64,000 nt of DNA from Streptomyces sp. NBC_01460 (GCF_036227405.1 NZ_CP109473.1:3658001-3722000); one strand, 5' to 3'; counted from the first letter of the stretch, positions 50,191 to 58,979 are shown. Numbers and translations are program-made. The notes: generated by a model not told the origin, from the letters alone.

Positions 50191-50628
50191 GTGGGGGTGA
50201 CCTACAAATACTTCGGTGCCCCTGACGGGGCCACCGCCGCACGTGTGCCCATCTCCATGCGTCCCGAGGAGCTGGGCGGCGACGAGCTGGGCATGGGCGG
50301 CATGTTCAGCAAGATCAAGCCCGAGACGGTGGCGGCCATGGTCCTCACCGGCATACAGGGCATACCCCTGCACAAGGTCCCCCCGCTGGAGCTGGTCGTG
50401 CTCCATCCCGACTACGCGGTGGTCAAGCTGCCGATGACCGTGGTCGACCCCCTGCGGGACGTCGGCGAGGAATCGGTCGGCGCCGCGGCCTTCATCTGGT
50501 CCACGGTCCCGGACCGCGGAGGCCCCCGCGACGCCTTCAACGTCTACCAGCTGCTCCACGAGTGGCAGGACTTCTCCCACCGGCTGCACGACGCCGGACA
50601 CCAGGCGTACTGCCTGGTGTGGCCCTGA
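50191..50628 (+). CDS. Hypothetical cytoplasmic protein
   Basis: A 145-residue protein with no recognised domain. The N-terminus reads MGVTYKYFGAPDG, then a short loop with PEELGGDELGMGGMFSKIKPE, then LVVLHPDYAVVKLPMTVV and a C-terminal YQLLHEWQDFSHRLHDAGH. No signal or membrane segment. GTG 50191 has AGGAG ten bases upstream; GTG 50197 is the alternative. The composition is that of a real gene. It lies just ahead of the STAS cluster but shows no shared regulation. Function unknown. Confidence 0.7.
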   Translation: MGVTYKYFGAPDGATAARVPISMRPEELGGDELGMGGMFSKIKPETVAAMVLTGIQGIPLHKVPPLELVVLHPDYAVVKLPMTVVDPLRDVGEESVGAAAFIWSTVPDRGGPRDAFNVYQLLHEWQDFSHRLHDAGHQAYCLVWP

Positions 50629-50690
50629 CCCGGGGACCGAGGAAGGGTGCCGCTTCCTCCGGCTCCCCCCGGTGTAGGAACATATGACGC

Positions 50691-51041
50691 ATGACGGCGG
50701 ATGAACTGCGTGTGGTCGTGGAGGCCGCGGACGACGGTGTCGTCCTGGTCCGTGTCCGGGGAAGCCTGGACGGATGGTCGGACCCGGGACTGGCCGGGGC
50801 CCTGGAGGAGGCCGCCGGGCGCGGCGGGCGGCTGACCGTGGCCGATCTGTCCCGGCTGGAGTTCGCCGACTCGACCGGGCTGCACGCCCTGCTGAACGCC
50901 CAGCGCCGCCACGACGAGGCCGGGGTGCGGCTGGTCCTGGCCGGACCGCTCGGGGCGGGCGTACGGCGGCTCTTCGAGGTCTCGGGCACGCTCGACGCCT
51001 TCACGTTCGCCGACACGGTGGACGCGGCGCTGGCATGCTGA
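50691..51041 (+). CDS. STAS-domain anti-sigma factor antagonist
   Basis: A 116-residue single STAS domain. The phosphorylatable Ser61 lies in FADSTGLHALL (the D-S-x-G motif), as in SpoIIAA, RsbV and BldG. Unphosphorylated, such a protein sequesters an anti-sigma kinase. ATG 50691 has GGAACAT upstream. Its end overlaps the start of the ATPase gene by seven bases, so antagonist and kinase are made together. Confidence 0.9.
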   Translation: MTADELRVVVEAADDGVVLVRVRGSLDGWSDPGLAGALEEAAGRGGRLTVADLSRLEFADSTGLHALLNAQRRHDEAGVRLVLAGPLGAGVRRLFEVSGTLDAFTFADTVDAALAC

Positions 51042-51610
51042 CCGGCCCCGGGCCACACCCCCCGGCGATCGGCCCCCCTTCCGGGGAGTGTGACCTGAGC
51101 CCCGTCGGGCAGGCGCAGAAGGTAATGGACGGGGAACGAGAAGCACTGCGGAACGGTACCGATCCGGCCGATGGGCCGGGGGAGGCCGTTCTCCCGGCCG
51201 CCCGGGAAAGGCCGGCGGGCACCGCGCCTCCGCCCGGAGTGCCGCGGAACGCGGCGGCCGCGCGTGACGTCGTCACCCGGCTCCTGGAGACGCAGTTCTG
51301 TGCGCTGGGCGGCGAAGGCCCGGCCGATGTCGTGGTGGCCGACGCCCTGCTGGTGACCTCGGAGCTCGTGACCAACGCGGTCAGGCACGGCGGCGGACTC
51401 ACCGGATTCGCCGCGGAGATCACCGACGACGGCCTCCTCCTCACCGTCGCCGACGCCAGCACGCGGGCGCCGGTCACCGAGAAGCGCGACCCCGGGGTCG
51501 CCTCCGTCGGCGGCTACGGTTGGCTGCTGGTGCGGCGGCTGGCGACGCGGGTCTCCGTCACGTACTTCCCCGGGGGCAAGCACATCGTCGCGCTGGTCGC
51601 CCTCTCCTGA
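51035..51610 (+). CDS. Anti-sigma-type serine kinase (HATPase_c, RsbW-like)
   Basis: A 191-residue protein with the GHKL ATPase fold at about 75-190. The N-box is VTSELVTNAVRHGG, the lid region VADASTRAPV and the G2 box GGYGWLLVRRLA. Such proteins phosphorylate STAS partners and bind a sigma factor. The first 70 residues are Pro/Gly-rich and probably unstructured; starts at 51035 or 51125 (MDGEREAL) are possible. It overlaps the STAS gene upstream, forming a classic switch pair. Its sigma partner is not encoded here. Confidence 0.85.
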   Translation: MLTGPGPHPPAIGPPSGECDLSPVGQAQKVMDGEREALRNGTDPADGPGEAVLPAARERPAGTAPPPGVPRNAAAARDVVTRLLETQFCALGGEGPADVVVADALLVTSELVTNAVRHGGGLTGFAAEITDDGLLLTVADASTRAPVTEKRDPGVASVGGYGWLLVRRLATRVSVTYFPGGKHIVALVALS

Positions 51611-51724
51611 ACGGCACGTCGTCCACGGGGCGCCCGTCCGCGCGGCCGGACCGCCCGCCCGTGAACCCCTTCCGGGGCAGAGGCGTCCGTGCGGCCGGGC
51701 GTGGACAGTTGGCATAATCCCCGC

Positions 51725-52096
51725 ATGGTCAGCGAGCCTCTCGACAACTCCGCGCCGGCCGGCCCGCCCGTGGTGGCGGCCGAAGGAGAGATCGGCGGTC
51801 ACTGGGTCGTCCGGGCCCAGGGCGATCTCGACTCGGACAGCATCGATCCCCTCTTCATCGCCGTGTGGCAGGCCGTGGCCGGGCACCCGGTCGTCGTGCT
51901 GGACACGTCCGCCGTCACCTTCGCGGACTCCTCGTTCCTGAGTCTCCTCATCGAGGTGCACCAGCGGACGGACCTGCGCATCGCCGCACCGGGGCCGGCC
52001 CTGGAGCGGCTCCTGCGGACCGCGGGGGTCGACCAGGTGCTCCGCAGCTATCCGTCGCTCGACGCGGCCCTCGGCGCGCCGCCGATCGCGTCCTGA
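51725..52096 (+). CDS. STAS-domain protein
   Basis: A 123-residue STAS domain. The switch serine region is TFADSSFLSLLIE (S69/S70), matching D-S-x. A 20-residue N-terminal tail is extra. ATG 51725. It sits between the kinase gene and the convergent B12-sensor operon; it may be a second antagonist of the same kinase. It has its own gap of 114 bases, so perhaps its own promoter. Confidence 0.87.
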   Translation: MVSEPLDNSAPAGPPVVAAEGEIGGHWVVRAQGDLDSDSIDPLFIAVWQAVAGHPVVVLDTSAVTFADSSFLSLLIEVHQRTDLRIAAPGPALERLLRTAGVDQVLRSYPSLDAALGAPPIAS

Positions 52097-52121
52097 CCGG
52101 GACGCCGGCCCGGCAGTCGTG

Positions 52122-52544
52122 TCAGCCGGAGGGGGCGGGCGGCGGGACGGCCTGGTACCTGGCGTCGGCGGGCGGCGGGTCCTCCTCCGCCTGTTCGGCC
52201 TGGCCCCCGCCCCCGTCGAGGACGAAGAGCCGGCGGGTCCCGGTGACGTCCAGGATCCTGCGGAGGAAGGCCGGCGCGTTCTCCAGGTGCAGCGCCACAC
52301 CGCGCGACGTCGTGCCGCGGTGGATCAGCAGCAGACCGGAGACGCCCGTCGAGTCGCACAGCCGGAGCCCGGAGCAGTCCAGGAAGAGGTCGCGCAGGCC
52401 GGGGTCGGCCACGAGGCAGGCCTGGGCGCGCTCCACGAGCTCCTCGGTGCTGTCGTAGTCCAGGTCACCGGCGAGACACAGACGTACGGCGCCCGGACCG
52501 GCCTCAACTGCCAGGGTGAAGGGCGGACAGGGAAGTTCGGTCAT
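52122..52544 (-). CDS. STAS-domain protein of the B12-sensor operon
   Basis: A 140-residue STAS domain. Switch serine S65 lies in LCDSTGVSGLLL. A Gln/Pro-rich tail of about 30 residues follows. Its start lies 41 bases inside the end of the upstream B12-binding gene, with GGAG six bases ahead, so it is the third gene of a PP2C-B12-STAS operon. It is the natural substrate of the PP2C phosphatase encoded two genes upstream. Confidence 0.9.
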   Translation of the reverse strand: MTELPCPPFTLAVEAGPGAVRLCLAGDLDYDSTEELVERAQACLVADPGLRDLFLDCSGLRLCDSTGVSGLLLIHRGTTSRGVALHLENAPAFLRRILDVTGTRRLFVLDGGGGQAEQAEEDPPPADARYQAVPPPAPSG

Positions 52545-53634
52545 CCGAGGCTCCGTGGTTGTGGCCGGCGGTTGCCAGGAAGGCGTCCAGGACGGTGCGC
52601 GCCTGGCCGAGCAGCCGGGTGGATCGGGGGAAGTCCTTGAGCTCCGTCCCCAGGACGTCGAGGACCGGCCTCAAGGACAGGGCCGGGACCCGCCGGGCCT
52701 CGAGGATGCCCGCGGTCCACTCCAGGAAGCCGGTGAAGAGCTCGTCGTCGTCCATGTAGAGGGCGACGCCCAGATGGTCGACGATGTGGGCGATGTCCTG
52801 CGCCGTGTGCTCGCGTTGCTGTTCCGTGTAGGCAGCCGCCGCGGGGAAGCGGCTCTCCAGCTGGGCCAGCACCTCCCGCACGAGCTGCGGCCTGCTGCGC
52901 ACGACGAGGGTGTACTCCTGGTCGCCGAGGTGCGGCAGATCGTCGATCTGCTGCCTGCCGGGGGGCGGCACCGGCACCGGGATGCCGTCCGCGATACGGC
53001 GTGCCGCGGAGCGTGCGTCGGGCTCCCAGGCGTCGGCGCCCAGCCGGCGCGCGTGCCGTCCGTCGGGCCCGAACGCCGCTCCGCCGGCCAGCACGGGCAC
53101 GCCCACGGCCTGGCAGGCGGTGATCGCTGCGTGCGCGGTGGGCAGCCGGGTGGGGATCGAGGAGGACAGTGCGACCACGTCCGCACCGTGGTCGTGCAGG
53201 TGCCCGATGAGGTGCGGCGTGGGCACCTGGGCCCCGAGGAAGTCGACCTGCCATCCGCGCAGCGTCAGGACCTCGGCCAGCAGACGGGCCGGCAGCACGT
53301 GCCATTCCTGGTCCACACAGGCCACGGTGACCCGGCCCAGCCTCGGCGTGGTGCGCACGGCCGGGTGGTGGGCGAGGGCGGCGACGATCCTCTCGGCGAT
53401 GGCGCTGGCCGCGTGCTCCTGCGCCACGCCGATCCGGTTGGCCGCCCACTCGGTGCCGACCCGTGCCTGCACCGGGGCGATGACGTCGAGCAGGACGGTC
53501 TCCGCGTCGGTCCCGTCGTCCAGGGCGGCGAAGACCACCGAGGCGGCCGCGTGTTCGTCCCGGTCGGTGACCGCGGCCCACAACCGGTCCTGAAGGCCGC
53601 GCACTCCTGGCGCGGCATGTGTGTGCGTACTCAT
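52504..53634 (-). CDS. B12-binding protein with CarH-type W-x9-E-H motif
   Basis: A 376-residue cytoplasmic protein. An N-terminal helical domain holds W63, E73 and H74 (EWAANRIGVAQEHA), the W-x9-E-H signature of adenosylcobalamin photoreceptors such as CarH. A Rossmann-like cobalamin domain follows: H112 in VDQEWHVLPARLLAEVL is the expected lower ligand, then FLGAQVPTPHLI and ADVVALSSSIPTRLPTAH. The remaining 150 residues are helical, without a MerR DNA-binding domain. ATG 53634 overlaps the PP2C stop (ATGA). The genes on both sides, a PP2C phosphatase and a STAS protein, suggest it converts a light or B12 signal into partner switching. That is inference. Confidence 0.88.
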   Translation of the reverse strand: MSTHTHAAPGVRGLQDRLWAAVTDRDEHAAASVVFAALDDGTDAETVLLDVIAPVQARVGTEWAANRIGVAQEHAASAIAERIVAALAHHPAVRTTPRLGRVTVACVDQEWHVLPARLLAEVLTLRGWQVDFLGAQVPTPHLIGHLHDHGADVVALSSSIPTRLPTAHAAITACQAVGVPVLAGGAAFGPDGRHARRLGADAWEPDARSAARRIADGIPVPVPPPGRQQIDDLPHLGDQEYTLVVRSRPQLVREVLAQLESRFPAAAAYTEQQREHTAQDIAHIVDHLGVALYMDDDELFTGFLEWTAGILEARRVPALSLRPVLDVLGTELKDFPRSTRLLGQARTVLDAFLATAGHNHGASDDRTSLSALHPGS

Positions 53635-55316
53635 GCCGTGTACCTGCCCCGGGTGTGGCCGTCCACCGCGCTCAGGTGGGTGGTCGGCGGGGCGGTGATC
53701 GCGACGAGCGCCATGTCGTCGTGCCTGCCGTCGTGCAGCCACTGGGACGCGAGCATCTGGACGTGCTCGACCACGGCGGTGCCCGGCATGCCCCCGCACT
53801 CCCCCATGGCCCGCTTCAGCCGCTCCTCGCCGAAGAGTTCGTCGCCGAGGGGGCCGCCGCGCGCCTCGGTCACGCCGTCGGTGTAGAGCAGACACGTCTC
53901 GCCCGGACGGAGGTAGGTCTCCACGGTGCGGGCCTCGATGTGGGGCAGCGCCCCGACGAGGGTTCCCCGGGTCTCGATCTCCTCGACGCGGCCGTCGTTG
54001 CGGATCACCAGGGGGGCGGGGTGGCCCGCCGACGTGAGGCGCAGGCGCACCCGGTTCTCCTCGCGCCGGACCGAAGCCAGCACGAGGGTCGCGAAGCGGG
54101 TGTGGTGCGAGTTGAGGAGCGCCCCGTTGAGCAGGCGCAGCATCTGTTCGTGGTCGCCCGCCATCGGCGTCAGGGCCTGCAGCGTGTTGCGGATCTTGCC
54201 GGTGAGTACGGCCGCGTCCAGACCCTTTCCGCACACGTCGCCGAGGACGGCCAGGGACGCGTCGTCGGGTGTGCTGCCGGGGTGTACGTCGTAGAAGTCG
54301 CCGCCCACCCGGTCGCGCGCGGCGGAGGGCTGGTAGCCGCCGGCGAACTCGACTCCGTTCACCCGGTTCAGCCGGGGCGGCAGCAGATCCCGCATCAGGG
54401 TGCGCGTGATGTCGCTCTGCTCGGCGTACAGCCGGGCGGCGGACAGGGCGGCGCCGGCCCGCGCGGCGAACAGCCGGGCGAAGATCTCTTCGCTCTCGTT
54501 GAACTCGGTGGCACCCGTGCCGCGCAGCAGGACCAGGACGCCCGCCGGGACCCCGTGACCCGGCAGCGGGGTGACGGCGGCCGACCCGACGGTGCCGGAG
54601 AAGTCCTCCGGGATGAGCCAGCCGGGCAGTGCCGCCGGGTCTATCCAGCGGGAGGGAACGGGCGGGAAGCCCTGCAAGGCCTCGCTCAGGCCGGGGACCT
54701 CGGCGGGGTCCGCCGTCACCGTGCCGCGTTCCGCGGTCCCGCCTCCGACCGCGTACGCCATGGGCAGCTTCCGCCCGGCGGCGGGAACGATGACCACGGC
54801 GGCCTCGGCGAGGTGCTGGGAAGCGAGTTGGGCGGTGACCTGCATGCAGCGGTCGGTGTTCAGCGATGCCAGCAGGACGTTCGACGCCTCGGCCAGGAAG
54901 GCGGTGCGCTCCCGCTCCGTGGCCAGTTCCTCCTCGACGAGCTGCCGGCCGGTGTCGTCGACCAGCCACCACACCACGTCGCCGTCAGGGTCCGGGGCCG
55001 GATGTGCCTCGAAGCTCCGCGCACCGATCCTGCCGCGGTAGGCGGGGCGGGGCGGCGCCGGGGCCGGGTCGTCTCCGGCGGTGCGGCCGGTGGGGACCGC
55101 CGTCTCCCGGTGGGCGTCCGTCAGCCAGGACGGCGCCGCCTCCGAGAGGGCGATGCCCCGGGCCGCGCCGTCGAGGAGAGAGGCGGCTGCCGGGTTGAGG
55201 TCGATGACTGTTCCGGCCCTGTCGACGACGACGGCGGCGTACGGGGCCGTGCCCCACAGGTCGGACGGTGACTGCTGCTCAGATCTCGTCGCGATGTGTT
55301 CCTTCAGAGGTGCCAT
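53631..55316 (-). CDS. PAS-GAF-PP2C serine phosphatase (RsbU/SpoIIE-like)
   Basis: A 561-residue signalling phosphatase. A PAS-like domain lies at about 18-130 (APYAAVVVDRAGTVIDLNPAA), a GAF domain at about 160-320 (FLAEASNVLLASLNTDRCMQ), and the SpoIIE-type PP2C domain at about 330-555. Metal-binding Asp residues are in RVGGDFYDV, GDVCGKGLDAA and RHDDMALV; YTDGVTEARGG is also present. It should dephosphorylate STAS proteins, releasing sigma factors. ATG 55316 is the likely start; no strong ribosome site is visible. The next gene, the B12 sensor, overlaps its stop. Confidence 0.9.
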   Translation of the reverse strand: MAPLKEHIATRSEQQSPSDLWGTAPYAAVVVDRAGTVIDLNPAAASLLDGAARGIALSEAAPSWLTDAHRETAVPTGRTAGDDPAPAPPRPAYRGRIGARSFEAHPAPDPDGDVVWWLVDDTGRQLVEEELATERERTAFLAEASNVLLASLNTDRCMQVTAQLASQHLAEAAVVIVPAAGRKLPMAYAVGGGTAERGTVTADPAEVPGLSEALQGFPPVPSRWIDPAALPGWLIPEDFSGTVGSAAVTPLPGHGVPAGVLVLLRGTGATEFNESEEIFARLFAARAGAALSAARLYAEQSDITRTLMRDLLPPRLNRVNGVEFAGGYQPSAARDRVGGDFYDVHPGSTPDDASLAVLGDVCGKGLDAAVLTGKIRNTLQALTPMAGDHEQMLRLLNGALLNSHHTRFATLVLASVRREENRVRLRLTSAGHPAPLVIRNDGRVEEIETRGTLVGALPHIEARTVETYLRPGETCLLYTDGVTEARGGPLGDELFGEERLKRAMGECGGMPGTAVVEHVQMLASQWLHDGRHDDMALVAITAPPTTHLSAVDGHTRGRYTA

Positions 55317-55720
55317 GAGGGGGGACCCGCCTGCGGCGAGTCGCACCACCTTCCAACTGGACGAAACTTGCTTTCCCTTCGGCAACCATTGCCCAGCCGA
55401 GGAGCGCTTGGCAACCCACCCCCCTCGTGCGGGGGACGACCTGGAGCACCTTGCGCACCATCCCTCCTGCCCGCCTTCACGAGAAGCACACACCTCGCGC
55501 GAACTGCCCGGACAGGTGCCGGCCGGCGCCTCCCGCCGCACCGGCGGACCCGGTGGACCGGTGCTCCGGCGGGCCCGTCGGCGGCCGAGCCGGTCATCTG
55601 CCGCCCGGCGCGTCGTCCCCGGCGAGACCCGTCCGCGATGCCCGGGAGGCGCCTTCGGGAGGGCTTTCGACACAGGTGCCGCCGACACCGGCCCCTGTGT
55701 CGGTCATCACTCCGGGCGTC
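55317..55720. other. Gene-free stretch of 404 bp
   Basis: Short reading frames here have no homology I recognise. The stretch includes the upstream control of the PP2C operon; I see no clear promoter or operator. Confidence 0.4.
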
Positions 55721-57331
55721 TCAGCCGCCGCCGGTGAGCCGGCCGCTGAGGGAGCCGTGGAGGTCGGCGCTCCGCTCGTTGAGACCCGTGATCTCGACGC
55801 TCTTCCCGCGCTGTTCGTACTTCGTGGTGACGGCGTCCAGGGTGGCCACCGCCGACGCGTCCCAGATGTGCGCGGCGGACAGGTCGATGACCACCTCCTC
55901 CGGATCGCCGGCGTAGTCGAACCGGCCGACGAGGTCGTTGGACGACGCGAAGAAGAGCTCTCCGAAGACGGAGTAGACGACCCGGCCGCCGTCCCGGTCG
56001 ACGACGGACGTGACGTCGGCGAGGTGGGCGACCCGGCGGGCGAAGATGACCATGGCCGTGACCGATCCGACGACGACGCCGACGGCGAGGTTCTCGGTCA
56101 GCACGACACAGACCACCGTGACGATCATCACGACGATCTCCCCGGCGGGCATCCGCTTCAGGGTCCTCGGGGCGACGGAGTGCCAGTCGAAGGTGGCGAA
56201 GCACACCATGACCATGACCGCGACGAGGGCCGCCATGGGGATCCGGGAGACGAGCGGCCCGAACGCGATGCACAGCACCATCAGGAAGACACCCGCGAGG
56301 AACGTGGACAACCGGGTGCGGGCGCCGGAGACCTTCACGTTGATCATGGTCTGGCCGATCATGGCGCAGCCGCCCATGCCTCCCAGGAAGCCGGTCACGA
56401 TGTTGGCGATGCCCTGGCCGACCGACTCACGGGTCTTGCTGGAGTGGGTGTCGGTGATCTCGTCGACCAGCTTGGCCGTCATCAGCGACTCCATCAGGCC
56501 GACCAGCGCCATGGCCAGCGCGTACGGCGCGACGGTGGTCAGGGTGTCCAGCGTGAAGGGCACGTCCGGCAGGCCGGGCACCGGCAGGGACGAGGGCAGT
56601 TCGCCCTTGTCGCCGACGGTCGGTACGGCGATGCCCGCGGCCACGGTGATCGCGGTCAGGATGACGATGGAGACCAGCGGGGCGGGGACCGCCCGGGTGA
56701 TCCTCGGGAAGAGCACCATCAGGGCCAGGCCGCCGATGACCAGCGGGTACACGGGCCAGGGGACGTCGCTCAGTTCGGGGACCTGGCCCAGGAAGACCAG
56801 GATCGCCAGGGCGTTGACGAAGCCGACCATCACGCTGCGGGGCACGAACCGCATCAGCCTGGCGACGCCGAGCGCGCCGAGGACGACCTGGAAGACCCCG
56901 CCCAGGATGACTCCCGCGATCAGGTAGCCGAAGCCGTGCTCCCGGTTGAGCGGGGCGATGACGAGGGCGACCGCGCCCGTCGCGGCGGAGATCATCGCGG
57001 GCCTGCCGCCGACGACGGAGATGACGACGGCCATCGTGAAGGCGGCGAAGAGGCCGACCGCCGGGTCGACCCCGGCGATGATCGAGAACGAGATCGCCTC
57101 GGGGATCAGCGCCAGCCCCACGACGAGACCCGCCAGGGCCTCCGTGCGGAAGACCTTCGGGGACAGCCAGGACGGGCGGAAGCCGCGCGGCAGGCCGGCC
57201 CGGGACAGTACGGATGTGGACAAGGGAAGCGTGACCTGACGTTGCTCGGGCAGGCCCGGCGGACCGGGGCGTGCGGGGGGCGGAGGCCTGGCGGCGTCCC
57301 GCGGATCGTCCGCGTCGGCGGACGGAGGCAT
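55721..57331 (-). CDS. SulP-family anion transporter with C-terminal STAS domain
   Basis: A protein of about 536 residues from ATG 57331. Eleven or more helices; the SulP signature around PEAISFSIIAGVDPAVGLFA, GGRPAMISAATGAVALV and FLGGMGGCAMIGQTMIN. The STAS tail (VVYSVFGELFF to the end) has WDASAVATL at the switch position. SulP proteins carry sulphate, bicarbonate or dicarboxylates. The start is uncertain: earlier ATGs at 57451 and 57463 exist, and the conserved part only begins at about residue 45 of this model. A divergent MerR gene and a perfect 24-bp palindrome imply joint regulation. Confidence 0.88.
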   Translation of the reverse strand: MPPSADADDPRDAARPPPPARPGPPGLPEQRQVTLPLSTSVLSRAGLPRGFRPSWLSPKVFRTEALAGLVVGLALIPEAISFSIIAGVDPAVGLFAAFTMAVVISVVGGRPAMISAATGAVALVIAPLNREHGFGYLIAGVILGGVFQVVLGALGVARLMRFVPRSVMVGFVNALAILVFLGQVPELSDVPWPVYPLVIGGLALMVLFPRITRAVPAPLVSIVILTAITVAAGIAVPTVGDKGELPSSLPVPGLPDVPFTLDTLTTVAPYALAMALVGLMESLMTAKLVDEITDTHSSKTRESVGQGIANIVTGFLGGMGGCAMIGQTMINVKVSGARTRLSTFLAGVFLMVLCIAFGPLVSRIPMAALVAVMVMVCFATFDWHSVAPRTLKRMPAGEIVVMIVTVVCVVLTENLAVGVVVGSVTAMVIFARRVAHLADVTSVVDRDGGRVVYSVFGELFFASSNDLVGRFDYAGDPEEVVIDLSAAHIWDASAVATLDAVTTKYEQRGKSVEITGLNERSADLHGSLSGRLTGGG

Positions 57332-57478
57332 GGGGGACAGCGCACGACTGTCACCGGGGTGGTGGGCGGCGGCGAGGCGCGCGCTCCACCGGGGAGCAGG
57401 TCGCGCCGGGTGACCGAGTCCGCCGGCACCGCGGTGCGCCGGAGGCGTCATCGGTCCCGGCATACTGGCGACGGGCAA

Positions 57479-57502
57479 CTCTACCCTAACGTTAGGGTAG
57501 AG
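57479..57502. promoter_or_regulatory. MerR operator, perfect 24-bp palindrome
   Basis: The half-site CTCTACCCTAAC (57479-57490) is followed without a gap by its exact reverse complement (57491-57502). It lies 47 bp ahead of the MerR start, between the divergent SulP and MerR genes. TAGGGT inside it could be the -10 of the MerR gene. Confidence 0.75.
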
Positions 57503-57549
57503 ACGGGAACGCCGTCCGCCCCTGGTCACGGCGTGAGTCGAGAGGTCGC

Positions 57550-57969
57550 ATGTCCACCGTGAGCAGCGAGCACATGCAGATCGGCGAGGTCGCCGCGCGC
57601 ACCGAGCTGTCGCTGCGCACCATCCGGCACTACGAGGAGACCGGGCTCGTGGCCCCCTCCGCCCGCTCCCGCGGCGGGTTCCGGCTGTACACCGAGGCGG
57701 ACGTGGCCCGGCTGATGGTCATCCGCCGGATGAAGCCCCTGGGCTTCACCCTGGACGAGATGCGGGACCTGCTGGAGGCGGTCGACCGCCTCGACGCGGG
57801 CACGGAGCTGTCGACGGACGAGCGCGACGAACTCCTGGAGCGGGTCCGCACGTACGAGCGGGCCGCGTCCGAGCAGGTCGCCAAGGTGCGGGTCCAGCTG
57901 GCGCGGGCCGAGGAGTTCGCCCTGACCCTGCGCACGCGCCTGGAACGGGGCGGATCGCCGGAGGCCTGA
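57550..57969 (+). CDS. MerR-family regulator
   Basis: A 139-residue MerR protein. The helix-turn-helix and wing occupy residues 9-48 (MQIGEVAARTELSLRTIRHY, GGFRLY), then a dimerisation helix at about 95-135. The effector domain is short. Divergent from the SulP transporter across a perfect palindrome, so it probably activates or represses that transporter. ATG 57550 follows GAGAGG. The signal is unknown; bicarbonate, sulphate or redox state are guesses from the target type. Confidence 0.88.
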   Translation: MSTVSSEHMQIGEVAARTELSLRTIRHYEETGLVAPSARSRGGFRLYTEADVARLMVIRRMKPLGFTLDEMRDLLEAVDRLDAGTELSTDERDELLERVRTYERAASEQVAKVRVQLARAEEFALTLRTRLERGGSPEA

Positions 57970-58095
57970 CTCCGGAGCTGCTCCTCGGGGGTGTGCTCCG
58001 GTTGTGTGCTCCGGGGCCCGGGGGATGCATCGCGCCCGGGTGCGGGACGCACCGGCCGCCGAGATGATTCTTCGGCCATTCATTGAAGCCCCGGC

Positions 58096-58392
58096 ATGGA
58101 TGACCTGCTGCTGACCCTGACCGTTCCGGCCGTGGTCGTGGCGAGCGGGTTGTACGCCGTCTGCGACTGCCGACGCCGGCGGCGGAACCCGCCACCGCCC
58201 TTCACCCGGCGGGCGTCCCGCCTCGCCGCACGCGAGGCGGTGATCCTGGCGGAGGCCGTCGTCGACAGCGCGTGCACGGCCCTCGGCAGGCTCTACGCCG
58301 ACCCGGCGACCCCCCACCCGGCCGTCAGCGGCGCACCGGACTCCAGCCCGGATCGCGGCCCGTCACGGCCAGCGCCCGCTCGAAGGCCGTAG
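58096..58392 (+). CDS. Small membrane-anchored protein, unknown
   Basis: A 98-residue protein with one N-terminal helix (LLLTLTVPAVVVASGLYAV), CDCRRRRR next to it, then a helical segment AAREAVILAEAVVDSACTALG and a Pro/Ser-rich tail. ATG 58096 has only a weak ribosome site. The last 68 bases overlap the convergent DinB-like gene. No family recognised; whether it is expressed is open. Confidence 0.5.
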   Translation: MDDLLLTLTVPAVVVASGLYAVCDCRRRRRNPPPPFTRRASRLAAREAVILAEAVVDSACTALGRLYADPATPHPAVSGAPDSSPDRGPSRPAPARRP

Positions 58393-58897
58393 CCCCGGGC
58401 GATACGGGGAACGGCTCACCGAACACCTTCATCTCCCGCGCCTGCGGGGCCATCGCCTCCAGACCGGGCTCCAGTTCCGCCACCACGGAGGCGTCGGGCT
58501 CGAAGTCCTGGCCCGTCGCCCGGGCCAGGTCCCAGGCGTGCACGGTCATGTCCCCCAGCACCATGAGCCCGACCGTTCTGGCCGGGATCCCCATGCGTCC
58601 CGGCGTTCCTTCCTCCGCCCCCGGCTCGGCCCACGCCTTCGCCAACAGCGCCGACACGTCGCCGAACCGGCCGCGCCAGTCCCCCGTGACGACATCATCC
58701 GTCCGGCTGAAGTCGGTCGATCCCTTGACCGCGAGTGCCTGGAAGTTCTCGATCACGACGAAGAGATGGTTCAGCAGGGCCCGGACGTCGTAGTCGCTGC
58801 ACGGCGTGGGCCCGGACAACTGGGCGTCGTCGATGCCCCGTACGACGGGGACCGCCCGCGCGGCGGCTTTCTCGAGGAGTTCGCTGATCGTCTTCAT
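58325..58897 (-). CDS. TIGR03086-type DinB/mycothiol-dependent metal-binding protein
   Basis: A 190-residue four-helix protein of the DinB-like superfamily. TPCSDYDVRALLNHLFVVIENF carries the first metal-binding His and VLGDMTVHAWDLARATGQ the His-x3-H-type second site. Actinobacterial members are thought to use mycothiol for detoxification, as maleylpyruvate isomerase does. Substrate unknown. ATG 58897. Divergent from an AraC-type regulator 83 bases away, which may control it. Confidence 0.85.
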   Translation of the reverse strand: MKTISELLEKAAARAVPVVRGIDDAQLSGPTPCSDYDVRALLNHLFVVIENFQALAVKGSTDFSRTDDVVTGDWRGRFGDVSALLAKAWAEPGAEEGTPGRMGIPARTVGLMVLGDMTVHAWDLARATGQDFEPDASVVAELEPGLEAMAPQAREMKVFGEPFPVSPGATAFERALAVTGRDPGWSPVRR

Positions 58898-58979
58898 GTC
58901 TCCGACGATGCCTCCGGCCGGGCGCGACGTCTTGAAGAAACACGACAGCGCACCCGGCCGCCCGCCCTAGGATCCGACC

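Noticed and set aside
55317..55688. PP2C extension upstream of 55316 by 124 codons
   Set aside because: The extra residues are Arg/Pro/Gly-rich without domain character; the PAS domain begins right after ATG 55316.
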